From NCBI RefSeq assembly GCF_000372725.1, contig NW_005197877.1, positions 226,919 through 290,918 of the forward strand: a stretch of 64,000 nucleotides of DNA. The letters are read 5' to 3'. Position 1 is the stretch's first letter; each line of letters starts with the position of its first letter. Made by a program: the position numbers and the translations under genes. The stretch comes from Emiliania huxleyi CCMP1516. Taxonomy: Eukaryota > Haptophyta > Isochrysidales > Noelaerhabdaceae. This document shows, in pieces, positions 28,305 through 38,727 of the stretch. The notes below the pieces were generated by a model. That model ran no database searches, was not told where the DNA came from, and saw nothing but the letters and a program-made list of their open reading frames with translations.

Positions 28305-28575
28305 CGAAGGTGGCGGGCCGGAGGCTGAGGCGGGCGAGGCGGAGGCTGAGGCTGCGAGGGAGGCTAAAGAGGCGGCCGCAGGCACCCTGCGATTTCTTTT
28401 TGCGATATTGCTCCGTCTCGTCTCGTCCGCCCGCAAGATCCCGCAAGCTCGTCAAGCGGCGACGTGGGAAGGTACACGTCGCCACTTGCTTTTCATCGCT
28501 CCTTACACGCTCAACTTTACCATACTCGTCCAAATGCCGTCCTAACTTCTGACATCGCTCGCCGACTCGGAAACC

Positions 28576-28878
28576 ATGCGCTCGCGGCAGCGCGCACACC
28601 CGGGCATCGGTGTGGCGGTGATGTACTGCGAGTGGCTGGGCCGCCCCTTTCCGGGCGGCGGGAGGTCCGCGAGGCGCCACCTGGTCGACCCGCTCAGGGC
28701 AGAAGTGCTCATTGCCGGCACATTCCTCCAACGCGACTGCGAGGGAGGGGGCGGAGGCTGCCTCCTGCAACGAGTGGAGGGCCTGCGCCCCCTGGCTGCG
28801 ACGAGGCTCGACCCCATGCTCTCTCTCGACGAGCTGCGGCAGCTCGTGAGCCACGCGCCGCACTCGCCGCAGCTGTGA
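28576..28878 (+). CDS. Small hypothetical protein
   Basis: 100 codons from an ATG, ending SHAPHSPQL. Contains GIGVAVMYCEWLGRPFPGGG, VDPLRAEVLIAGTFLQRDCE and LLQRVEGLRPLAATRLDPML. The regular hydrophobic pattern is more protein-like than most short ORFs here, and it may be an exon of a larger family. It is divergent from the MYND gene (271 bp between starts). No family is named with confidence. Confidence 0.4.
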   Translation: MRSRQRAHPGIGVAVMYCEWLGRPFPGGGRSARRHLVDPLRAEVLIAGTFLQRDCEGGGGGCLLQRVEGLRPLAATRLDPMLSLDELRQLVSHAPHSPQL

Positions 28879-29638
28879 ATAAATTAGTGTCTCTATTAGT
28901 ATCTCTAAAACTGAGTTGCTCATGAAGCGGCGTCCAGCACCCGGATCGATTGCCATTCGCTGTCGCTTGAGGAGCGACTTGACGGCGGCGGCGATGTGTC
29001 GATCAAGTCTCTCTGGTAAGTCATCGTAGTCATGAGGGTCCGCATGGTTGGCCACCCGACGCCCGGCTTGGCAGCGAGTCTGCGCGCGCGTACTGTGGAG
29101 AACTGGAGCGCTGCCAGAGCTTGTACAAAGCGACGGCAAGCAGGATCAGGCCTGCGACTGCGTGGATGCTCCACATATGTGTGTGGAGTCGGGCTCGCTC
29201 GGGTCTCGGCGAAGAAGTCTCCTTGGCGCTTGGCTGCGTGACTAGTTTTCATAGTGAAAACCGGCGATTTCGAAGCGCCCGTGGCGATTCGCGAGAAGGA
29301 GGGAGAGCGTTTGATTGAGTTGGCTCACGGCAAGCAAGCGGGACACCGACCGAGGGGGGGGTCGGTCGTCACACCTCCCGCCGCCGAGAGAGCGACCGAC
29401 CGGAGGGGGGGTCCGGTTGACCTCGGGGGCAGACCACCGACCGGCGGGGGGGTCCCCACGAAGTAGGGGGGGTGGGTACAAAATGACGCTCCTATGAGAA
29501 CGACGAGAGTGGGACGACCGCGAGGCGGCATGAAGGTTGCAGGCGAGAATCGGCGAGGGACTGCGAAGATAGGCGGACGCGCCATAGGGTGGGCGACGGC
29601 TAGCGCATCACACCCCTCTCCTTAACACCTATACGAGT
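28879..29638. other. Intergenic region with G-tract repeats
   Basis: No gene is supported. At 29343-29472 GACCGACCG-type strings alternate with runs of 6-8 G (GAGGGGGGGTC, GGAGGGGGGGTCC, GGCGGGGGGGTCC, TAGGGGGGG), upstream of the LAMTOR3-like gene. Confidence 0.5.
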
Positions 29639-30417
29639 ATGCCGGCCGACTCCTCCTTCGACCAGCTGCTCGGGCGGCTCGAGGGCGTCAAGACAGTTCT
29701 CGTGTGCGATCCGGAGGGCGCCATCCTGCTGTGCGCGGGCGACGCCTCCTGCGAGCCCAGGCTGCAGGCTCGCGCGCCACCGCCTCGAGCCGCAAATCCG
29801 CTCAGCACTCACGCGCCGCGCCCCACACGCCCCGCTCTCGCAGCGGCTATCGGCGACGTACTCGCAGACCGCCGACCACACCAGCAAGCTCGGGCTCGGA
29901 AAGAGCCGGCGCGCTCTCACCGGACCGCTTTGCCAGACGCACTTTCGCCGATCCTCTCCCTCCAACCTCTCCTTTCAACCGCTCCCGTGCCGCGCAGGCA
30001 CATGACCGCGTTCTGCGACGACTGCGCGGTGGTGCACGCGAGCTGCTCGCCCATCGTGCTCAGCCTATTGGTGCGCTGCCCCACCGCCGCCCGCCCACCG
30101 CCATGCGTGCGCCGGCGGGTCATTGAGGACGTTACATATTTTTCTCTGTCTCTCCCTGCTAGAAGCTCATGTGCCAGGAGTGGACTCCACACGCCTGCTT
30201 CTGCACCCGCAGGTGCACGCGGGGGCGGACGTCGCACCGATCCTAGACGCGCTGCCCGAGCTGGTTGAGTCGCTGGCGCCGCTGCAGCAGGCCGCGGCGC
30301 CCTCCCCTGCGAGACGCTTGAAACAGATCAGAGCCCGGCCAAAGAACATCGCTAACGAGGCTGGAACTTTCTGCTCAGGCGGTCGAGAGGCTGCTCTCGC
30401 AAAACAGTCGCGACTGA
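29639..30417 (+). CDS. LAMTOR3: LAMTOR3/MP1-like Ragulator subunit, five exons
   Basis: Exons 29639-29767, 29844-29908, 29998-30070, 30213-30290 and 30379-30417 give 127 residues; animal LAMTOR3 is 124. The fold is roadblock/longin. The order matches the family throughout: FDQLLGRLEGVKTVLVCDPE, then RLSATYSQTADHTSKLGLGK (the family's FxxxxDQxSKLGLxK), then MTAFCDDCAVVHASCSPIVL, then GADVAPILDALPELVESLAP and AVERLLSQ. LAMTOR3 pairs with LAMTOR2 in the Ragulator complex that tethers Rag GTPases and mTORC1 to the lysosome or vacuole, and scaffolds MEK1-ERK1 in animals. Introns are 76, 89, 142 and 88 nt; the third is GT-AG and the other three fit only as GC-AG. The exact length match argues that the GC donors are right. 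Confidence 0.85.
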
Positions 30418-30685
30418 GGGTTGTCAGCAGGAGCAGGCGCGGGCCGGCCCCGCCCTCACGGCGCAGCGCCCGGGCACCTCAGACTGAGACTCTCCTCGCT
30501 TGGTGCGACTCTGCGAGTCCGAAAGTCGAGTACTGTACGTAAATCGATGTTATCGTTTTTCTTCTCTAGAGGGATCTGAGCATCTGACCTCGGGGCTCGG
30601 GGTGCGTCGTCGCTCGTCGAAATGACCAAGCGGAAGCGCTGGCTCCGCACCGTGGCTGAGTTCACGGTCACGCGAATCTCACACA

Positions 30686-30775
30686 AAGAAAGAAAGAAGA
30701 CAGACAATCCCAAACGAGGGATGGGAGTCAGAGGAGGACAGGGCCCACACCTGCACGAGCAGGATTTTGGAAGGA
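30686..30775 (-). repeat. Diverged copy of the (CTTT)n-tailed element
   Basis: AAAGAAAGAAAGAAGACAGAC then GAGGGATGGGAG, ending in CTGCACGAGCAGGAT. Related to the 15.0, 38.5 and 44.6 kb copies. A further diverged copy at about 31646-31710 shares CACCTGCGCGAGCAGGATCT. Confidence 0.5.
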
Positions 30776-31425
30776 CGATCAGGGGCAATAGGTGGGGCTC
30801 TCCTGCTCCTGACAAGGGACACGACAGGCTCGCAGCGCGGTGCACGGTGGACTCCCAACTCCACTGGCGGTCTCATCTCAGTCTAGCGACCTGCCTCCAG
30901 CTGTGTGTCACTTTTGAACGTGCGGGCGGCACGGCTGTCTGTTTACAGGCGCTGGCCGCCCGCGCGCGCGCCGGACCGGCTCCGGCACGTTCGGCGCCGG
31001 GCGGCGCGCGTCTCCACACGGCGCGTCGCACAAAACGCGACGCAGCTAACGGCGGCGGCGGCGGCGGCCGTCGGCCAAAGGGCAGACGGCAGACGGCATA
31101 CGGCTACGGCTCGGCTCGGCGCGGACGCGCACGCACGCGCGCGCGTCGCGCGCCACGCGTCGCTCCGCGAGGGCGCGCGCCTACCGCGATTCGAACCGGG
31201 AGCCAAAAGGGCCCGGGCGAACCGCGAACCGGTCGCGCCTCCGCGGATGCGCCGGGGTTGATAGAGCAGGCTGGCTGCACCTCCTCATGTACCTCCACTT
31301 TTGGGTGGCGGTCACGCGCTGCTGACGGCGCTCGTCGGCGGTTTTGCGGCGCTATGGCGCTCGCGGCGCGCTCGTGGCGTTCAGGGCGGCTCGCACAGCG
31401 CCCACACACGCACACACCCACACAC

Positions 31426-31536
<111 letters not shown>

Positions 31537-31739
31537 CATGCATGTGCATGCATGCATGCACAGACACACCACAGCCCTTCCCCTTCCCCCACAAGGGCGA
31601 GGACACACACAGGGGGCCAGTGTATAAATCTAAATAAATATAAAAAACGGACACACCAAACAAGGGGTGGGAGAAGGACAGGGTCCCCACCTGCGCGAGC
31701 AGGATCTAGGGTACGATACTTGACACTCCCCCGGCGAGC

Positions 31740-32620
31740 CTCTCGTTTTTCGTGGCAAAGCTGCGGATCTCAGCCCGCCGTCCTCCGCTCAGCGCCGGCC
31801 GCCCATGCGCTCGTGGGGCTGCCCGACGGGGCGGGCCTCATGCTGATGGACCCAGCCGAGGTGCCCGGCCAGTCGGAGCCGCGCCGACGCGCTGCGCGCG
31901 ACCACCAGCCAGCTTTTCAGCGCGGTCGAGGACGGTGCGCCGAGAGAGCTGACACTCAAAGTAGCTGTCGAGTTTTTCGCCTCTTTTTGAGCGATGCTGC
32001 TGCACACCCAGCCCACCAGTGATATGAGACGCACCAGATTCACCCCGTCGCGAGCTTGACCGTCACCCCGGTGACCGCCCATAGGTGGCTGATCGCGGCC
32101 GCCGCTCGCATCGCTTTCCGGCGCCTGGTCCTCAGAGGGCTCCTGCGGCTCTCGCTCGTCGCGTGACCGCCGCCGACAGCATCTGCTCGGTCGTGCCCGC
32201 CAGCGCGGAGCTGCGCGACGTCGAATCGTTTGGTGGCTCGACCGCCGGCGCGCCCACCCTCGCCTCACGCGCGCCTCACACACAGTATTCTCCTCGCGCG
32301 TGGCCGACAGAGTGAGCGCACGACCGCCACCCTCTCAATGACGCTCTGACCGATGCACAGCCCATTCGTTCTCGCCGAGAGGGCGCTCGGAGCGCCCAAT
32401 TTTGCCTCGTGCGGCCATCAAACAGGCGCGTTGCCTTCCATCTCCGCACTTCCCATCTCTACCCCCACACTGCCACTGCCGGGGACGCGCAGATGCGATG
32501 TGTCTGTGCGCGTAGCCGGCGGCGAAGACGAGACGCGGCACGTGTTTGAGCTCTCGCCCGAGCAGTGCGCTAAGTATCGAGGTCTTCAAGGACGGACGGA
32601 AAAACACCCCCCTTTTATGC
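31740..32620 (+). other. Patchy coding signal, possible COMM-domain exon
   Basis: Protein-like patches occur in different frames: HALVGLPDGAGLMLMDPAEV at about 31810, LFSAVEDGAPRELTLKVAVE at about 31915, and CDVSVRVAGGEDETRHVFEL continuing SPEQCAKY at about 32495-32580. The last resembles the beta-strand and final helix of COMM domains. Exons could not be joined with confidence. The sequence between about 30418 and 31740 holds only repeats and shadow ORFs. Confidence 0.25.
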
Positions 32621-32979
32621 CTGACCCTGGCCATGGCCTCTCTGGGGGTGAGCTGGGCCGGCCGCCTCCGGGTCCGCCACTCGCACGATGGGCTCGCGTC
32701 CGGGAGAGCATCCGAGACCCGCGGTTGTCCGCTCGCTGGGCGCGACCTACATGGAAATCCACTGCACACAGATCTGTGCTTTTGGCGCCTATTGCTCGCT
32801 CTCTGTGCAATCGCAACGCCAGAGGCCGTGCTTGGAGAGTGTGTCGCAGTGCTGCTACGTCAGTGGATTGAGCCGCGACGCAGGCTCCATCGGTGAGCTG
32901 CGGCGGCGCACCGGCCGCTCCATGCATGCTCTCCGGCGAGCCGTCGCAAACGCGTTTCCGTCCGCCCGTTTCATCGAGT

Positions 32980-33062
32980 TTGCCCGAGTGGTAAAATGCA
33001 ATCCAATCTGCCCGAGTGGTCAAGTAAAACTTTGCCTTTCGTAAAAGTTGCCCGAGTGGTCT
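32980..33062 (+). repeat. Three copies of a tRNA A-box-like string
   Basis: TGCCCGAGTGGT occurs at about 32981, 33009 and 33049, each followed by A/T-rich sequence. It resembles the A box of Leu/Ser tRNA genes, but no B box or cloverleaf follows. Confidence 0.5.
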
Positions 33063-33790
33063 GTGGGGAAAAAACGAAAATCGAGACGGACTTCTTGAAC
33101 GGCCGGGCAACATGTCTTCCTTACTATTATTAATTGATGCTTTTTGCACGGCTGAGCCCCCCCCCCCCCTCCCCCGCGCCCACTCCCTGCCCTCTCCCGC
33201 CACGCACTCCGTCAGAGCCCCCCTCCCCTCTTGCACAACAGGAATCCTGACAATTAACAAGATGGTACGAAAATTGGTGGGCCTGCCCACCCCGGAGTGG
33301 TTCGACTCCACACAAACCCGAGACGGTGATGGGAGGCGTCGTACGATGATCTCAGGCCCAGTGAGGTAGTGCATCTGACTACCCCGGATCCTGCTGAACA
33401 AGCTCCTCTTGTAGCTCGATCGGTCACACCGCCATCGCCGTCGGGGAGAGGGGGGACGACACTGCTTCGGCAGCGTGCACCTCGATCCTGTACCGTGTTT
33501 GTTATGACCCCCCCCAATGAACACACCAGTGAGGGAGGGCGAGACGATCGAGGGGTCCCGTACCACGCGGAATCGGCCCTATCCAGTGCTCAAGTGCTCA
33601 AGGTCTTCAAAACAAAAAGGTGCGCCTTGCGTTTCCCAACGGCGCGAGCAACGACCGTCCCAACGGCGACGGTACTTTAGAAAAGGAGTTGCGGTGTTGA
33701 TCGCCGCGGGAGCCCTCTTATATTGATCCATATCGGCCGCGGGGAATCGGCCGCTTGGCGATCGGCTGCTTGGGGATCGGCCGCTTGGGG

Positions 33791-35335
33791 ATGCTGCCCG
33801 TTGCCATCGCGCCCCTGAGCCAGTGCGGCGCAGACGCGTCGGTCTTCCGCGACCCGATAGTAAACTTTGCCTACGGCGGGCGCGCCGACTTTCGAGGCAA
33901 GCACAACGCGCTCTACAACTTCCTGTCTGCGCCCGGACTGTCGGTGAATGTCAAGACGGAGGAGGCGGTCTTCTTTGCGCATCACGGCGTGCTAACTGTG
34001 AATGGCACCTTCTTAACCGAGGCGCACGTCACCGCGCAGCTCTCCCCACAAAAGCGCGCCACCGCCTCGTTCTGGGCGTCCGAGCTCGACCCCAACAACA
34101 TGGGCTGGCGCGTGGTCAATGGGAGCTGCGTGGGCCGCGCATTCACCTTCGGCAACCGCGGCAAGAAGGACTGCTTCACTCTCAAGATGGCGATGGGCTA
34201 CTCGAGCGCCACTTTTGAGCTCGGCAACTGGACGGTGACGGTGAAGGGAATGCCGTCCTGCGACACCGGCCACGACTGCCTCATCAAGGGGCCTGCACAC
34301 CGGATTGACGTCAGCTTCACGGCGCGCGGCAACGCTCCGGCCCGCGACAAGCCACATGGCCTCATTGGCCAGTCATTTGCCACGCCCGGGCTGGTGCGTA
34401 ATGGCAAGCAAGATGTGTATCCCTTCGCGGGAGCCTATACCACCACCGCCCAGGCGGAAGGAGCCATTGAGGGCACGGCCTCCGAGTACGAGATGCAGTC
34501 CGCCTTCGCGACCGAGTTCGCTTTCTCGCGCTTCAACGCGGCGAAAGACGACCGCCCGTCGGTTGAGGGCTCAAAGGCCACCGACATCGTCGATGCCTCT
34601 TCCATCGAGCGCGTCGCCGACCCGAGCACCGAGGGGAACCGCCGCCGCCTCTCCGAGGCCCCCTGCCCACCGCCGCCAGCGGCCTCACCGCCGCCAGCCC
34701 CGCCCTCGCCGTGCTCCCCCCCCGCCTACGACGTGCAGCTTCCAATGGGAGCAGCAGGGGTTTCCGCGTTCTATGCCGATTTGGGCCCGGGGACGTGCAC
34801 AAACGACAAGATCGTCGCGGCGTGTGCGGCGGAGGGACGCAAGCCTCTCTGCGAAGGCCCCAAATATCATGCCTCCGGCGGTGGGCAGTGCCTGCACCCG
34901 GCTCAAGACACATACAGGAACGCAGACGACCCCTACTGGTCCTCCGACGGAACACCGAGCAAGCTCTTCACACTGTGGGGACACAGGAGGGACTTGGGGT
35001 TCCCTGACGGTGACGACTCCTTCCATGGCGTCTGCATGTATGCGAAAGGCTACGGGGCGAGAAACCCTCTGAAGCAGCACGACTGCTCCCACTCCTTTGG
35101 TAATGAGCACAACGACAAGACCTTCATCACGTACTGCCAAGACCTCTCACGTAACGAAAACCCAAACCCAAACCCGACTGGGAACGACATGATCGCCTGC
35201 AAGCCTGAGTCGGAGGGCGGGATGGGGTGCTGGAAGACGCTGTGCATCGAGGAGGGATCTGATGGTGGCCCAGTTTTGCTGCCAGCGGGCGCGGGCACGC
35301 CTGGCAAGCCAGCTTCCGGCAGTGGCTGCAAATAG
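33791..35335 (+). CDS. Secreted-type protein with VWD/root-cap-like domain and Cys-rich C-terminal domain
   Basis: 514 codons from the ATG at 33791; the ORF is open upstream, where a 17-bp GATCGGCCGCTTGGGGA repeat gives no other ATG. Residues about 15-210: FAYGGRADFRGKHNALYNFL, VSFTARGNAPARD and PHGLIGQSFATPG resemble the VWD-like/root-cap extracellular domain (fold-start GGxxDFxG...HGxxGQ). A Pro-rich hinge follows at about 300-325 (PPPPAASPPPAPPSPCSPP), typical of algal extracellular proteins. The C-terminal ~190 residues carry many paired Cys (GTCTNDKIVAACAAEGRKPL, CMYAKGYG, HDCSHSFGNEHND). Four N-x-S/T sites suggest glycosylation. The leader is only weakly hydrophobic, so a 5' exon may be missing. 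Likely a cell-surface or scale/matrix protein; function unknown. Confidence 0.6.
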   Translation: MLPVAIAPLSQCGADASVFRDPIVNFAYGGRADFRGKHNALYNFLSAPGLSVNVKTEEAVFFAHHGVLTVNGTFLTEAHVTAQLSPQKRATASFWASELDPNNMGWRVVNGSCVGRAFTFGNRGKKDCFTLKMAMGYSSATFELGNWTVTVKGMPSCDTGHDCLIKGPAHRIDVSFTARGNAPARDKPHGLIGQSFATPGLVRNGKQDVYPFAGAYTTTAQAEGAIEGTASEYEMQSAFATEFAFSRFNAAKDDRPSVEGSKATDIVDASSIERVADPSTEGNRRRLSEAPCPPPPAASPPPAPPSPCSPPAYDVQLPMGAAGVSAFYADLGPGTCTNDKIVAACAAEGRKPLCEGPKYHASGGGQCLHPAQDTYRNADDPYWSSDGTPSKLFTLWGHRRDLGFPDGDDSFHGVCMYAKGYGARNPLKQHDCSHSFGNEHNDKTFITYCQDLSRNENPNPNPTGNDMIACKPESEGGMGCWKTLCIEEGSDGGPVLLPAGAGTPGKPASGSGCK

Positions 35336-35548
35336 ATCGCCGCGCACGTTGCGAGCTATCGTCAGGTGGTTTGCCACATATAGCTGGATCGCGCAGTCAA
35401 GAGGTCTCGCCGTCAGCGGGGCACGCTCTCGGGGACGGGGGAGTGATCAGACATATCTCAGCACTCAGGGCGATGCCCGCCTAGGGTGAGGGCGGGGCGC
35501 CAGGGGGCCGTTTCTTTCTGCCTGGGGGGGAAGGGCGGCGGTGGCGGC

Positions 35549-36443
35549 TGAGGGGTGGCCCGTCTACCGTCTACCGGTAGACTGGGGTAGACTGGGGTAG
35601 ACGGTAGACCGTTTGGTAGACGAGTCTACCGCAGTCTACCGGTAGACCGTAATGAACCTACGACACCAGTCTACCGGTAGACTTGGTAGACCGCGGTAGA
35701 CGGGTCTACCACTTTTTCAGCCGCCGAACGGTAGACCGCCGCCGCCGGACGGTAGACCGCCTCGGCCAGTTGAATATGCAGCCTCCAGTTCTCCACTCTG
35801 GCGCCACTTTGGCAGACGAGCGCCGGCAGATGCCCTCGCGGCCTGCCGGCGAACGTCCGTCCGGCGAGAACGCGCGCCATAATGGACGTGTGGCTGTCTG
35901 GCGAAAACTCGCTCTCGAGAGCCGCGAGAGGGCGGCGCTCTGCAGTGAGCGGTGCCGCCCGATGAGCGTGTAAAGACGTTCATTTGATCTCATAAAAGAC
36001 ACGGAGCGCGGCTCGCACGGAAATGGCGATGAGGTGAAGCCCACAGCGACCGCGCTCAACAGCTCTCTCACCGACAGATTTCGCCCGCGCGGCAGACCGC
36101 ACTTTCATCGCGCGTTCTCGCCGGACGGACGTTCGCCGGCAGGCCGCGAGGGCATCTGCCGGCGCTCGTCTGCCAAAGTGGCGCCAGAGTGGAGAACTGG
36201 AGGCTGCATATTCATTATTCAAACGGCCGAGGCGGTCTACCGTCCGGCGGCGGCGGTCTACCGTTCGGCGGCTGAAAAAGTGGTAGACCCGTCTACCGCG
36301 GTCTACCAAGTCTACCGGTAGACTGGTGTCGTAGGTTCATTACGGTCTACCGGTAGACTGCGGTAGACTCGTGGTAGACTCGTCTACCAAACGGTCTACC
36401 GTCTACCCGGTCTACCGGTAGACGGTAGACGGGCCACCCCTCA
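35549..36443. repeat. 895-bp foldback (long inverted repeat) element built of GTCTACC units
   Basis: Left arm 35549-35877 and right arm about 36110-36443 are near-perfect reverse complements around a ~230-bp spacer. The outer 150 bp of each arm is built from GTCTACC/GGTAGAC units including the palindrome GTCTACCGGTAGAC. The inner part of each arm is unique sequence (CTCCAGTTCTCCACTCTGGC). The outer ends are TGAGGGGTGGCCC and its complement. No transposase is present. Confidence 0.9.
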
Positions 36444-37580
<1,137 letters not shown>

Positions 37581-37740
37581 TGTTAAGCATCGGGTAATAA
37601 TTATTAATTATTACTCATCGGGCCGCGGCGCGGCGCGGCGGCGGGCGGCGCGAGGCGGCGGCGCGGCGAGGCAGCGGGCGACGCAGGGCGGGGCGGCGCG
37701 GCGGCGGGTGGGGTCATTACTTATTAATTAATTAATTAAC

Positions 37741-38299
37741 AGTCACCATAACAGCTTTCACGCGAGATTTGCGCAGCGCGAGATTGCAGCAACCCGGCCG
37801 GGCAACCCTTAAAGAGAAACTGATTTTGGGCGCGCCGCCACTTTCATGGTGACACACTTCGCGGCGAGGTGACAGAGTGTGACACACTCTTCAGAGGCCG
37901 CAGGCCGGCGCGCAGCGCCACGCCGCCAGGCGTCCGCCGGAGGCCCGCCGGAGGCTAGTGCATTCCGGCAAGATTCCGCCGGCTCCTGATCTCCTACCAC
38001 GGGCACACTGACAGAGGCGGCCAAGGCTCACGCCGTGGGTGGCAGGGGCGGTGATAGGAGTCTCCCACTCTGTGGGCTTCGCTAGGGGTGCGGCCGACGC
38101 GTGTCCTCGCCCTTGCGGTCTTGAGGGGGAAGGGGAAGCAAGGGGCTGTGTGTCTGTGCATGTGAGTGCGCGCGCGTGTGTGTGTGTGTGTGTGTGCTCG
38201 CTCGCTCGCTCGCGTGCGCGATCGCTGCGCTGCTAGGGTTGCGCCGCGGGAAGGGCTCGGCGGCCGCTCCTAGAGCTCTTCGTCGCTCTCCCCGTAGAG
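37741..38299. other. No gene supported
   Basis: GC-rich sequence with short shadow ORFs and a short TG repeat at 38175-38198. Nothing continuing the FAD exon at 38300-38417 on the minus strand was found here. Confidence 0.45.
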
Positions 38300-38417
38300 C
38301 GACTGACGTGCCAATGATGCCGCCGCCAGCAACGACAACGCGTGCCTGCGTAGGTAGTGAGGCTGCCCCGGAGCTGATGGAGCGGAGCTGCTGGCTGGCG
38401 GCCTCGCGCATGCGCAA
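38300..38417 (-). pseudogene. Orphan exon with FAD-binding Rossmann motif (DMGDH/PDPR-like)
   Basis: On the minus strand this reads MRMREAASQQ then LPTQARVVVAGGGIIGTSVA, the N-terminal FAD-binding GxGxxG segment of dimethylglycine/sarcosine dehydrogenase-type flavoproteins. A donor-like TCA|GTCGCT follows at the place where the family continues (VAYHLA). No downstream exon with the rest of the domain was recognised on this strand. It lies beside a dispersed repeat. Confidence 0.45.
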
Positions 38418-38436
38418 GCCTCATTCCTCCCCTCTG

Positions 38437-38583
38437 AGCGGCAAAATCGCGTTTTCCGCTCGTCAGCTGTGAACAGACGCACTTGCCTTCGGTGGCAAGT
38501 ATCCCAGAAAGAAAGAAAAGAAAGAAAGAAAACAGACAACCCAAGGGAGGGATGGGAGGACGGCACGCCGCCACCACACAAGG
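38437..38583. repeat. Dispersed repeats upstream of the second RCC1 gene
   Basis: GAGCGGCAAAATCGCGT...GGTGGCAAGTATCCCA (38437-38506) recurs at about 41018-41118. It is followed directly by a copy of the (CTTT)n-tailed element (38505-38581). Confidence 0.65.
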
Positions 38584-38727
38584 ATTTTAAGGAGAGGGGT
38601 GTGGTGCGCTAGCCATCGCCCACCCTTGGGCGTCCGCCTCTTCCTATCTCACTTCGCAGTCTCTCTCCGATTCTCGCTGCAAGTATCCCAAATCCGCTAA
38701 ATCGCGCTCAGTTTTCTTTTTCTCGCG

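Noticed and set aside
28288-29139. 283-codon minus-strand ORF overlapping the MYND gene start
   Set aside because: It overlaps better-supported frames on both strands and lacks any motif.
31140-31215. Possible tRNA because of GGTTCGAATCGC on the minus strand
   Set aside because: Only a T-arm-like string is present; no acceptor stem, D arm or anticodon arm can be drawn.
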